From Sorghum bicolor (Eukaryota > Streptophyta > Magnoliopsida > Poales > Poaceae): DNA of 64,000 nt. The position numbers were made by a program, and so were the translations under genes. The notes below the pieces were generated by a model, which did no database searches, was not told where the DNA came from, and saw only the letters and a list, made by a program, of their open reading frames with translations. Of this stretch, positions 54,317-64,000 are shown piece after piece. Location of the stretch: contig NC_012876.2 in assembly GCF_000003195.3 (NCBI RefSeq), forward strand, positions 58,708,407 to 58,772,406. The letters run 5' to 3'. Each line of letters opens with the position of its first letter. Within the stretch, counting starts at the first letter, position 1.

Positions 54317-57300
54317 ATGCAGATGGTTGACACTCGCCGTACCGCTAGTGGCTCTCTAGTGGGAGATGGCTCCGGCCAGGGCAATGGAGGCAATGTAAAT
54401 GGTGGAAATGGTAATGGAGGCAATGGGGGTAATGGGGCCAACCCCGGGACCGAACCGCCACCTCCACCTCCCGACCCTTTGACAGCTGAGCAGCTTTTAC
54501 AGCAGTTCCTCGGCAGTCAGCGCAACATGGAGGCCACGTTGCGTGACATTGCAGCAAACACCCGTCACGGAGGCCACCGTGACCGCCCAGTGAACCAGTA
54601 CAGCACTTTCAAGGATTTTCTGGACACAGATCCGCCAAAGTTCCTGCAAGCTAAGGAACCGCTCGAGGCTCTCGAGTGGATCAATACCATGGAGGACAAG
54701 TTTCGCCTACTCCGCATGACTGAGTCGCTGAAGGTGGAGTATGGTGCCCATCAACTGCAGGGGCCGGCTGGAATTTGGTGGTCCCACCAACGCACCACTT
54801 TTCCGCCGGATACTCCTATCACCTGGGCGCAGTTCACCCAGATTTTCCGCAGCACCTATGTCCCACCAGGCCTGATGGCCATGAAAGTGTCTGAGTTCAT
54901 GAGGCTCACTCAAGGCAATAAAAGTATGAATGAATACCTGCAAGAGTTCAATAATCTGTCCCGTTATGCTCCATCACATGTGGACACTGAAGAGAAGAAA
55001 ATAGAAAGTTTCAAAAGAGGCCTTAATACGAAGATGGCTAAAACCATGGGTATCAGTTCGAGGACTACATTCAATGCGTTCATCAGCGACTGCTTGACTC
55101 AGGAGAATAATAACAATCTGCATGCTGCTTCCAAGAATCGCAAGAGAAGCTTCGAGGGAGGATATTCCCAGTTCCGACCTCCAATGCCTAACCGTCACCA
55201 GTATCGCCCTCCAGTTCAGAACCCAAGGTTCTGTGCACCTGCTCCCAAGAGGAATGCTCCGCCCCCTCCGAAGAATCAGAGGGGCTATCGCCCACCTGCA
55301 CCCCAGGCTCAAGCCAAGACTGGGGGTTCCACGGCAGTTTCTTCCACCGTGAGAGGCCCGTGCTTCAACTGCAACCAACCAGGTCACTTCGCCAAGTATT
55401 GCCCCTACCCGAAGAAGCAGACAACCTATCAAGCCCGTGCTCATCACACTTCTGTGAATGAGATTCCTGATGGCGAACCAGTCACTGCGGGTACGTTTCT
55501 TGTCAACCAACATCCTGCGGTTGTTTTATTTGATTCTGGATCATCGCATTCTTTTATGAGTCAAGCATATGCACGGTCACATGAGTTAAAACTTAAGCAA
55601 TTGGATTATGGGTACCACATCAGTTCTGCTGGTGCTGACGTTCTATCTAATCAAATGCTTGAGCATGCAACTTTTGAAATTGGAGATAAAGCATATAGAG
55701 TTAATTTGGTAGTGTTGCCTGGGTTGGCTATGGATGTGATCTTGGGAATGGATTGGATGAAGGATAAGCAAGTGGTGATTGATACTGGGAATAGGACCGT
55801 TACCCTCACGGATCCTCAGGGTAAGGACACTTTTCAAGTGGTATTACCTCGAGTTGCAGACATGACCAAGTTAACCTATGCTATTCGAGCTTCCTCGCTT
55901 GCCGAGATTCCAGTAGTCTGTGAATTCCCTGATGTTTTTCCTGAAGACTTGCCCGGGTTGCCTCCTAAAAGAGACATTGAATTTGCAATTGATCTAGTGC
56001 CTGGTACAGCTCCGATCTGCAAGAGACCGTATCGTATGCCTCCCAATGAGTTAGCAGAGTTGAAGAAACAGTTGTATGAGCTGAAGAAGCTGGGTTTCAT
56101 CAGGCCAAGTACTTCTGAATGGGGTTGTCCAGCTTTGTTTGTGAAAAAGAAGGATCAATCCTTGAGGCTATGTGTTGATTATCGGCCACTCAATGCTGTG
56201 ACAATTAAGAACAAGTATCCTCTGCCGAGAATTGATATTTTGTTTGATCAGTTGTCTAAAGCTAAAGTGTTTTCCAAGATTGACTTGAGATCAGGGTATC
56301 ACCAGATCAGGATTCGTCCCGAGGATATACATAAGACTGCTTTCGTTACAAGATATGGGTTGTACGAGTATCTTGTTATGTCTTTCGGCCTAACAAATGC
56401 TCCTGCATACTTTATGTATCTTATGAATTCAGTCTTTATGCCCGAATTGGATAAGTTTGTAATTGTATTCTTGGATGACATTCTGATCTACTCCGCAAAT
56501 GAAGAAGAGCACGCCCAGCATCTGCGGGTTGCACTTACTAGGCTAAGAGAGCATAAGTTATATGCCAAGTTCAGTAAATGTGAGTTTTGGTTAAAAGAAG
56601 TTGCCTTCCTTGGCCATATCATTTCTGAAAATGGCATATCAGTCAACCCATCGAAGGTACAAGAGGTCATGGATTGGCAACCGCCCACATCTGTGCATGA
56701 AGTTCGGAGTTTTCTTGGAATGGCAGGGTATTATCGCCGTTTCATTCCAGATTTCTCTAAGATCGCCAAACCTATGACAAGTCTTCTGCAGAAGGAACAT
56801 AAATTTGTCTGGACGGAAGAGTGCGAGGCAGCTTTCCGCACCCTGCGGGAGTTGCTAACCACTGCTCCTGTCTTGGCACAGCCTAATATCGAGAAGCCTT
56901 TTGATGTGTACTGCGATGCATCGAAGACCGGGTTGGGGTGCGTGCTGATGCAAGAAGGCCGAGTAATCGCTTATGCTTCCCGTCAGTTGAGAAAGCATGA
57001 AGTCAACTATCCTACGCACGATCTCGAACTAGCTGCAGTTGTGCATGCCTTGAAGATATGGAGGCACTATCTGTTGGGAAATGTATGCAATATCTACACA
57101 GATCACAAAAGTCTCAAATACATTTTTACCCAACCTGAGCTTAACATGAGACAAAGAAGATGGTTAGAGCTAATCAAGGACTATGACTTGACAGTGCACT
57201 ATCACCCTGGCAAGGCAAACGTAGTTGCGGATGCTTTGAGCCGCAAGTCACATCATCATGCTGTAAAGCCGATGGCTAGAGAGAGGTTCAATCTGATGCA

Positions 57301-58801
57301 TCCTGCAGTCCTGCATAATATCCAAGTTCGATGTTCTCTTGACCAACAGATCATTGAAAGCCAAAAGACTGATCCTGGCATATATCACCTCAAAGAAAGA
57401 ATGAAGGAGTCAATCCCGCATTTCAGAATCGATGACAGTGGTGTACTTTGGTTCGATACTCGTCTTGTCGTACCAAAGGACCGAGAACTCAAGAACAAGA
57501 TAATGGATGAGGCTCACCTTTCCAAGTTATCCATCCACCCTAGAAGCAACAAGATGTATCATGACCTAAGACCCCGATATTGGTGGACCAAGATGAAGAA
57601 AGAGATAGCAGCCTATGTGGCTCGATGCGATACTTGTTGTCGTGTCAAGGCCATCCACATGAAGCCGACACGTTTGTTAAAGCCGCTGCCAGTTCCTGCT
57701 TGGAAGTGGGACGACATAAGTATGGATTTCATCACGGGCCTGCCAACTACGCAAAAGGGGAATGACTCGATCTGGGTAGTCATTGATCGACTAACCAAGT
57801 CAGCTCACTTCTTACCTGTCCAAACGACCTACAGACCACCTCAATATGCTGACCTCTACCTTAAAGAGATTGTACGTTTACATGGGGTACCCAAGACCAT
57901 AGTGTCTGATAGAGGATCGCAGTTCACGGCTCACTTTTGGACCCGTTTACATGAAGGTATGGGTACTAAGTTGTTGCACAGCACCGCTTATCATCCTCAG
58001 ACTTCGGGTCAGACTGAAAGACTTAACCAAATTCTTGAAGATATGTTGAGAGCTTGTGTGCTATCTGCCAAGGGTTCGTGGGAATCTTGGCTACCGTTGG
58101 CTGAGTTTTCCTACAACAACAGCTATCAAGAGAGTATCAAGATGGCGCTGTTTGAAGCGTTATATGGCAGAAAGTGTAGAACTCCGTTGAACTGGGTAGA
58201 AGCGGGAGAGAGGAGATACTACGGTATTGACTTTGTTCCCGAAGCTGAAAAGAAGGTTCGAACCATCCAAGAGCACATGAAAGCTGCACAGTCCCGACAA
58301 AAGAGTTATGCTGATAACAGAAGGAGACCCTTGAAATTCGAAGTCGGTGACTACGTTTACCTCAAGGTGTCCCCGATAAAGGGTGCGCAAAGGTTTGGAG
58401 CCAAGAGGAAGCTTGCGCCAAGATATGTGGGTCCATACAGGATTCTTGAAAGAAAGGGTGAAGTTGCTTACAAGTTGCGATTGCCCGAGTCGATGAGTTC
58501 CATCTTTCCGATCTTTCACGTCTCTCAGCTGAAGAAGTGTCTGCGAGTACCCGAAGAAAGGGTCGATGAGCGAGATTTGAAGCTAGCAGCTGACCTGGCC
58601 TATAAAGAGGAGCCCGTAAGAATTGTGGATAACAAAGAAAGAATTACTCGGAATCGCACGGTGCGCACTTACAAGGTTGTGTGGAGCTACCATGATGATA
58701 GAGATGCATCATGGGAGACTGAGGATTACCTGAAAGAAGTTTATCCTGAGTTTCATAAAACCTGGTTAGTTAACCCAAATCTCGGGACGAGATTTTCTTA
58801 A
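54317..58801 (+). CDS. Gag-pol polyprotein of the Ty3 chromovirus, 1,494 codons, uninterrupted
   Basis: One open frame. The second Met at 54323 directly follows atgcag (acceptor-like) and may be the true start. Gag: Gly/Asn-rich N-terminus, retrotransposon gag domain at about residues 90-240, and zinc knuckle CX2CX4HX4C at 349-362. Protease DSGSS at 406. Reverse transcriptase includes [14 protein letters not shown] and FLDDILIYS (Asp720/721). RNase H has YCDAS (Asp867) and ends at [15 protein letters not shown]. Integrase has an HHCC finger (HLSKLSIHP...CDTC), then a DD35E triad at Asp1137, Asp1198 and Glu1234 with exact 60- and 35-residue spacing, and a GPYRIL-type C-terminal module. Residues of about 1432-1485 ([21 protein letters not shown]...[16 protein letters not shown]) form a chromodomain-like tail, which in chromoviruses steers integration to chromatin with modified H3. 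All visible catalytic residues are intact. Confidence 0.95.
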   Translation: MQMVDTRRTASGSLVGDGSGQGNGGNVNGGNGNGGNGGNGANPGTEPPPPPPDPLTAEQLLQQFLGSQRNMEATLRDIAANTRHGGHRDRPVNQYSTFKDFLDTDPPKFLQAKEPLEALEWINTMEDKFRLLRMTESLKVEYGAHQLQGPAGIWWSHQRTTFPPDTPITWAQFTQIFRSTYVPPGLMAMKVSEFMRLTQGNKSMNEYLQEFNNLSRYAPSHVDTEEKKIESFKRGLNTKMAKTMGISSRTTFNAFISDCLTQENNNNLHAASKNRKRSFEGGYSQFRPPMPNRHQYRPPVQNPRFCAPAPKRNAPPPPKNQRGYRPPAPQAQAKTGGSTAVSSTVRGPCFNCNQPGHFAKYCPYPKKQTTYQARAHHTSVNEIPDGEPVTAGTFLVNQHPAVVLFDSGSSHSFMSQAYARSHELKLKQLDYGYHISSAGADVLSNQMLEHATFEIGDKAYRVNLVVLPGLAMDVILGMDWMKDKQVVIDTGNRTVTLTDPQGKDTFQVVLPRVADMTKLTYAIRASSLAEIPVVCEFPDVFPEDLPGLPPKRDIEFAIDLVPGTAPICKRPYRMPPNELAELKKQLYELKKLGFIRPSTSEWGCPALFVKKKDQSLRLCVDYRPLNAVTIKNKYPLPRIDILFDQLSKAKVFSKIDLRSGYHQIRIRPEDIHKTAFVTRYGLYEYLVMSFGLTNAPAYFMYLMNSVFMPELDKFVIVFLDDILIYSANEEEHAQHLRVALTRLREHKLYAKFSKCEFWLKEVAFLGHIISENGISVNPSKVQEVMDWQPPTSVHEVRSFLGMAGYYRRFIPDFSKIAKPMTSLLQKEHKFVWTEECEAAFRTLRELLTTAPVLAQPNIEKPFDVYCDASKTGLGCVLMQEGRVIAYASRQLRKHEVNYPTHDLELAAVVHALKIWRHYLLGNVCNIYTDHKSLKYIFTQPELNMRQRRWLELIKDYDLTVHYHPGKANVVADALSRKSHHHAVKPMARERFNLMHPAVLHNIQVRCSLDQQIIESQKTDPGIYHLKERMKESIPHFRIDDSGVLWFDTRLVVPKDRELKNKIMDEAHLSKLSIHPRSNKMYHDLRPRYWWTKMKKEIAAYVARCDTCCRVKAIHMKPTRLLKPLPVPAWKWDDISMDFITGLPTTQKGNDSIWVVIDRLTKSAHFLPVQTTYRPPQYADLYLKEIVRLHGVPKTIVSDRGSQFTAHFWTRLHEGMGTKLLHSTAYHPQTSGQTERLNQILEDMLRACVLSAKGSWESWLPLAEFSYNNSYQESIKMALFEALYGRKCRTPLNWVEAGERRYYGIDFVPEAEKKVRTIQEHMKAAQSRQKSYADNRRRPLKFEVGDYVYLKVSPIKGAQRFGAKRKLAPRYVGPYRILERKGEVAYKLRLPESMSSIFPIFHVSQLKKCLRVPEERVDERDLKLAADLAYKEEPVRIVDNKERITRNRTVRTYKVVWSYHDDRDASWETEDYLKEVYPEFHKTWLVNPNLGTRFS

Positions 58802-58812
58802 GGGGGTAGGAC
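58800..58812 (+). other. Polypurine tract
   Basis: aagggggtagga lies directly before the 3' LTR and overlaps the gag-pol stop codon. It primes plus-strand DNA synthesis in LTR elements. Confidence 0.8.
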
Positions 58813-61800
58813 TGTAACACCTCCGTGTTAAGCCTGCATAATGCATATACTTAATTAACCTCAAACCTTCATTAAGCATGGCATAAGCATTATCAAGCAT
58901 TAACCCTAAATGCATCATCTTTTTTGTGTGTTGCATTTTGTTTCAATTTAATTAATTGCTTGAGTATTGCTTTGTTAACTAATTGTCCTGCAAACAATTA
59001 ATCAAGTTGGATCCATGTGCCTAGTCTTCAAATGAATTAACAAAGTTCTTTGCAAAAGATTTGAGGCATTTTGGAGCAAAAGAAATTACTTTGAAAATAA
59101 ATTCCTTTTTGCCCTAGGTTCAAAATAAATTTATAGTTCATAAATTATTTAGAATTTTGAGTTGAGCCCTAAATGAAAGTTGCTCAGTTTAAAATTCTCT
59201 ACAACTTTTATTTTGGGCACTTTTCATGAAAAAGCTTTTAAATTTGCCAAATGGTGGCATTTGAGTCAGATTCAAATTTTCAAAAAAAAAAGAGAAAACC
59301 AGCGCGAACCGGCAGGCCGGATTTGGCCCACACCAGCCCACCGGCCCGCGCCCGCGTCCGCGTCCGCACCCGCGCGCCGCGCGCGTCGTGGCCGACCGGC
59401 CACAGGCTGGGAGCGCCACGCGCTCGCCGTCGCCTGGCCGCCGCGCCGCGTGGCCGGCGATGCCTGGCGAGCGGGCCCCGCCACGGCCGCCTACCCGAAA
59501 TGGGACGCGCCTCGTCCCATTTCGCTCGCGCATTCGCCCGGCCGCGCCTGCCCGCTCCCTCTCTCGCTCTCGCCGCGTCCGCAGCTGCAGCGCACACGCT
59601 CGCCGCGACGCTCGCCGTCGCCGGCGTGCTCGGCCTCGCCCGCGCCCGCTCAAGTCTCGCCTGTGCGCGCTCGAGCTCCGCCACCACCCGCGCCACCCGT
59701 CCGTTCGTGTTTCCGCCGCTGCCATCGTCGGTGAGGAGGCCGATTCGGCCGTTTTCTTCCGCACCACCGTGGGCGGGACTCCGCAAGCTCGCGCCGCCGC
59801 GTCTCCGCCTCCCTGCTCCCTCCTTTTCCCTTCTTGCGCACGCACCAGGGCCGCTAGACCTCGAATCGAGGGTTCCCGCACTCAATCGTAGCAATGCGCG
59901 CGCGTCGGCCACCGCGCAGTGCTCGTCAGAGCTCTTCTCCGCCGCCGTGCTGCCATGCACGCGGCCGGGAACCTCCAGCGCCCTACGCGCACACCGAGCC
60001 GCAGGGTTAGGTCCGCCTCGCGCTCGCACACGTGGTGCGCTCCTCGTCGGAGCCAACCGGCGCCGGAGACGGCCGCCGAGCCTCCGTGCCAACCGCCGGA
60101 GCGCCGGCCACCGCCTCGGCCTGGTCAGGGGAGAGGGCGAGGGTTTTGGGCCGAGAGGCTCAGCCTGGCCGCGGCAATGGCCTGCTGGGCCGGCCCATGC
60201 GCCAGGGTTTCGGCCCTTTTTTTTTATTTGTTTTGCAGGAAATGTTTCAAATGAAATTGAATTTTTAGCAAGGGCAAATGAGATCCAAATTTGAAGAAAT
60301 TTGTTTTGTTAGGCTTCTACTGAGTAGATCTGTCTTTGAAAAATATGAGATGTATTTTTTGGTGAATATTTTCTGTGGGGATCTATTTAATTGCTTAAAT
60401 AGCTTAAATCTGAGAAAAAGCATAGTAAATAGGTTATTGCTCTGAAAAATGTGATTCTTGTTTTGCTAGACTCTATGTGTGGTGTAGTTGCTGGAAAAAT
60501 TAAATGGAATGCTGTTGCTGTGCAAAAATATTGGAATATGATTTAATTCCATAATTGGGCTAATTCTTGCATGATTTTTAATAAATAAAGTATGTGGAAT
60601 TATGCCTTGTTAATTTTTACTAACTTCTCTTGTGCTAAGTAGTGTTAGATAAAAATATGAAATCTGTTTTTTGATACTTTTCACAGTACAAAGTTATTAA
60701 ATGTGCTTTTCTGACCAGTAGCTTCATCTTTTTGTGTAGGCTGCTGTACTTAGCAAAAAGTGGTGAAAAAAATTTATCATAACTCTGTTATAGCATAGAG
60801 TAGCTCCTGTAATTTTGTGGAATTTTCTGAGCTATCTAGACAGAGGTCACAGTTCAAGCCTGTTTATTCCCATGAAATGATAAGTAATAGGATTAAAACG
60901 ATTTTATGGTTTCATAGCCATTCTTGTGCATTTTCGATTATGTGATGCTTGCTGGTTCTTTGTTTTCGCATCCTAGCTGAAATGTGGTGTTGGTAATGAA
61001 TAGTAGTTCCTTTCTCGTAATTTCGCATTGTGTGTGTGCGCCTAGCCACATCACTCTTCTTGGTGCACTTCTCTAAGTATTTAGAGAAGAAGTATGCACT
61101 TACTCCGTAAATGAGTTAGGTTGTTAGTAGAAAGGAGATATGCACCTACTCTGTCAAAGATTTATTACTCATCTTCATTCATGATCATCATACCTCGTGC
61201 ATTCATGATACTTATGCACGTGCATCGCATCATACAGGTTCGCAAGAGGACCTCCCGTATTCGGAGATAGAGGAGGACCCGCAGGACGAGCCCCAGCCGG
61301 AGGTCTTCCCAGAGGAAGGCCAAGAGGAGTTGCCGGAGTGTCCAGACCACCGCGCGTCTGACTTTGTGCAAGGCAAGCACCGGAGCATTTACTTACCTAT
61401 GCTTTCTAACAGTCCAATTGTGCTTTATGATTGTTGCATTAAGTATAGGAGTTGTGTGACACCGTTGCTGCATTATATCCTTGCTTTACCATTGATTATC
61501 CTACCTTGATATACCCTGCTAGTCTAGGTCGAGTTTATGCTTAGCCTGCTTAGACGGTAGAAGTCGGGTGATTTCCTGTCATCCGCGAGATAGGTGGTTA
61601 CTCATGATTGATGGAAGAGCTTAGGTTGGATATCATCTAGTTAATGGCTATGGTGGATAAGTGGAGACTGGACGGAGTCTTGTGGGGTTGTTGGACCATA
61701 GTGATTCCGTCTGTGTCGATTAAGGACCGTACCGTTGCTGTACCCCAAGTCATGTTGAACGCATGCCTTATGTTTAGCTGGCCGGATAAGTCGTTCCGAC

Positions 61801-62861
61801 CGCGAAGCCCAACACTATCCGGGCCGGTTTCTCGATCCGTTCGCACCGTATTGGAGATGGATGGGGGACTACGGGGGCGCGAAGAGTAAGTCCGAGGCCA
61901 GCGTGGCTGGCTAAGGCAGTCGGGCGGTTCCCGGGTACGGTGGTTCTATGCGAGTCCGCGTGCTTGTCTTTCTGGATATGTGCCATGGTGACCTGTAGCT
62001 CACTTTAGCGGGTGAGCGTGGTTTGCATAAGGAATACCCCTGAGCTCAGTAGTAATCGATTCGAATCGCCATCGTTCCTGGACAGTGAACACTTGACTTG
62101 AGCTGCACCATCGTAGTAATGATTATGGAATGTGATTAACGATGATGATGAGATAAGTTGATGAATATGATTATAATATTACTTGCTTGCTTAATCAGGA
62201 ATTAATACTATAATGATGCATAGTACAGGTGCTCACCTAGCATAAATAGGAAGGAATAAGCGGAGTTATTAATTAAATATTACTTTTGCTTTCCGCAAAG
62301 GCGTCGAGCCATCCCCCGATAAAGCCAGTCATGCTCCTTGGAGTCTTTTCTTTTGAGTTAGTCGGGTAAGTCTAGCTGAGTACCTTCTCGTACTCAGGGT
62401 ATTTTTTCCCGCTTGTTGTTTGTGCAGACGGGCATACCTACCACGGGTACTGCGAGACCTGTCTTTTCCCAGTGGACTAGAAGACCTTGAGCAAGGTTAA
62501 TCTTAGTACTCTTCCTCAACTGCTTTTGATGGATGGACTCTGGACTGGCACTGTATAAGTTTTAAAGGTGTGAGTTGGGTTGAGCTTTCAAAAATTATCT
62601 TGTTTTTTCCGCTATTTGGACTTGAGGAACTCGGTTTGTAATAACTTTATTTTCCGCACTCTGATGTTGTTGAACTATTTGTGAAATGTTGTAACATGCG
62701 AATGGTGACGCTAAACTTGTACGATCTTGGTTGATGATGATTGGTTTGAAATCCTTCGAGATTTCCGGACTACCGGGTTTATAACGGCTTAAGTGCGACA
62801 AACACTCGCTTAGCGAGTGGTGTTTCACTTATGCTTTTATAAATTGGTCGGTTCTGTTACA
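58813..62861 (+). repeat. 3' LTR of the Ty3 element
   Basis: 4,049 bp; one base longer than the 5' LTR because of a T-run before atttgttttgcagg. About 19 substitutions from the 5' copy by eye. Confidence 0.96.
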
Positions 62862-62885
62862 TTTTTGGGGTGAACTAAACAAGGC
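62862..62885. mobile_element. MITE copy 6, right end (continues 47859-48082)
   Basis: After the TTTTT duplication the sequence resumes with ggggtgaactaaacaaggc, the right inverted end of the GGCCTTGTTTAG family, followed by CTA. Confidence 0.85.
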
Positions 62886-63080
62886 CTAAATTAATCTCTT
62901 GAAAAAGAATCGTCTGATTCTTGAATACCGATCTGGTTGTTCTTGAAAATGAGTTTGTTTCTTGCCCTCCTAACAGTCCAACACATAAGGATAACGACAA
63001 TCATGAAGAATTGACTGTTTATTTGGTCTTTGATGGCTAGGACGTTTTTAGAGGTTCATCCTGTCTGAATTTGGTTTACA
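62886..63080 (-). pseudogene. LINE remnant (minus strand), upstream part
   Basis: Minus-strand reading gives FFMIVVILMCWTVRRARNKLIFKNN, the same C-terminal ORF2 block as FYMEIIILMCWAIWHVRNGLIFNN in the LINE at 27274. It continues toward the MITE and on to the 3' end at 47635. The 5' limit is not clear. Confidence 0.75.
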
Positions 63081-64000
63081 TAGTTAAACTTTAACTTCCA
63101 TCACATTGAATATTCGGCCACATGTATAGAGTCCTAAATCTCTACTCCTAAAAAGAGTCGCCAGGACCCGTGTAGCGTACGATTTTTTTAGCGCTGACAT
63201 GTGGCCCCTCACGCTCCCCTCCCTCCCTGCCAAGGAACCCACCACCCACAGCTGCCGAATGCCCCCGACACTGCCGCTGGACGCCGGACATCGAGCCTCC
63301 GGAACCCTAGGTCCCGCTCTAGGGGTGGATGGCGAGGAGCGGCCGCATCCCGAAGTGAAGCACGAACCGGAGCAGGGAGGGTATACCGGCCGGCCGGCAC
63401 GCGGCGCCGTAGCTCCCCTGCTCGGTTTCTCCCCACGCGAAAGCACGGCGAGGCCACCGACAGATCGGCGCGCGGCGGCGTGGCTCCCTTGCTCCCCACG
63501 CGAAAGCGCGGTGAGCCCACCAACCCCCTCCACGTGGCCGCGCGGCGAGGTCACTAACCGGTCGGCAAGTGCTGCCTCTTCTTCTCCACTGAACGCGCTC
63601 CCCCGCCCACCGGATCCCAGCGCGGCGTCCAGTCCCTTGCAACAGCCGTCAATGCCTCGCCTTCTCGTGCTCACCTTCTCGTTTTTGCTGGTAAGGATCT
63701 CCAAAACGTTGCATGTTGTTGAGTTCCTTGTTCGACTTGGAGCTTATGCGGTTTCCAAATTCTTTGCCGGAGTAGGTGATCTGACCCATCGACTCCAGAT
63801 CGTTTATTTATTGTTGATCTATTTAATTCAGTATAGATTCTTGTGTTCCGAATATATGGATGTGCAGTCACAACTCAAAGTAAAATTTTGGCAATACAAT
63901 TGTACTTCCACTCATCTCATTATATCGACGAAAAATAACACTTGTAGACCTGTGCTAACACCCATATAAAAATCACACAAGCATTATCTGGAAATAAACA
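63081..64000. other. GC-rich unassigned region at the window edge
   Basis: 63190-63690 is GC-rich with open frames on both strands, and a donor-like ctg|gtaagg is at about 63690. It could be the first exon and promoter of a gene running off the right edge, but no protein domain is recognisable. 63700-64000 is AT-rich, like an intron. Confidence 0.35.

Larger units (their letters stand above)
48083..62861 (+). mobile_element. Complete Ty3-type LTR retrotransposon (chromovirus, Tekay/Del-like), 14.8 kb
   Basis: Two nearly identical LTRs of about 4.05 kb (48083-52130 and 58813-62861) are flanked by the 5-bp duplication TTTTT (48078-48082, 62862-62866). A tRNA-Met-type primer site follows the 5' LTR and a polypurine tract precedes the 3' LTR. 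The domain order gag, protease, reverse transcriptase, RNase H, integrase, chromodomain defines a plant Ty3 chromovirus. Long LTRs and the C-terminal chromodomain favour the Tekay/Del lineage, which I infer from memory. An extra frame lies between the 5' LTR and gag-pol. I saw about 19 substitutions and one indel between the LTRs (roughly 0.5%), so insertion is recent. Confidence 0.96.

Noticed and set aside
56474..56479. FLDD in place of YxDD in reverse transcriptase as a defect
   Set aside because: F-x-DD is normal in plant Ty3 elements, and both aspartates are present.
63199..63969. 256-codon frame at the right edge as a gene
   Set aside because: It changes from GC-rich to AT-rich midway, crosses a donor-like site and shows no domain. 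Left as unassigned.

Overview
This is plant nuclear DNA, most likely from a grass of the sorghum/sugarcane/maize group. The evidence is long AT-rich intergenic tracts full of Tourist- and Stowaway-like MITEs, GC-rich coding exons, typical grass hAT, LINE, Helitron-like and Ty3 elements, and protein families with plant-type features (nepenthesin-like aspartic proteases, a p24-delta protein, an F-box protein). Species is inferred, not proven.

Layout. 0-4 kb: MITEs, a tRNA-derived SINE with a 17-bp target duplication, and a perfect 214-bp tandem duplication. 4.07-5.4 kb: nepenthesin-like aspartic protease gene 1. 6.17-10.41 kb: a nearly complete hAT transposon whose four-exon transposase is broken by one in-frame TGA. 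10.4-19.5 kb: MITEs, a long-inverted-repeat element, a reverse-orientation solo LTR and a LINE remnant. 19.88-24.94 kb: protease genes 2 and 3, a tandem pair of close paralogues. 26.8-37.7 kb: MITEs, a second LINE remnant, a Helitron-like terminus, a non-autonomous hAT with a perfect 8-bp duplication, and unrecognised sequence. 38.05-41.48 kb: two convergent ordinary genes, a p24-delta cargo receptor (+) and an F-box/leucine-rich-repeat-type protein (-). 42-47.6 kb: repeats, including a 1,940-bp solo LTR with a perfect GGGGA duplication. 47.6-63.1 kb: a three-level nest in which a LINE fragment (-) contains a MITE, which contains a young, complete Ty3-type chromovirus of 14.8 kb. 63.1-64 kb: GC-rich, unassigned.

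The most interesting item is in the Ty3 element. Between the 5' LTR and gag-pol it has an extra open reading frame at 52926-53975 whose product begins with the first 13 residues of mature histone H3 exactly (ARTKQTARKSTGG), followed by a non-histone domain, a charged predicted coiled coil and an acidic tail. The same element's integrase ends in a chromodomain-like module, the kind of domain that in other proteins binds modified H3 tails. An element carrying both an H3-tail mimic and an H3-tail reader suggests a chromatin-mimicry strategy. In this copy the frame has one TAG at codon 257, downstream of the mimic, while gag-pol is fully open.
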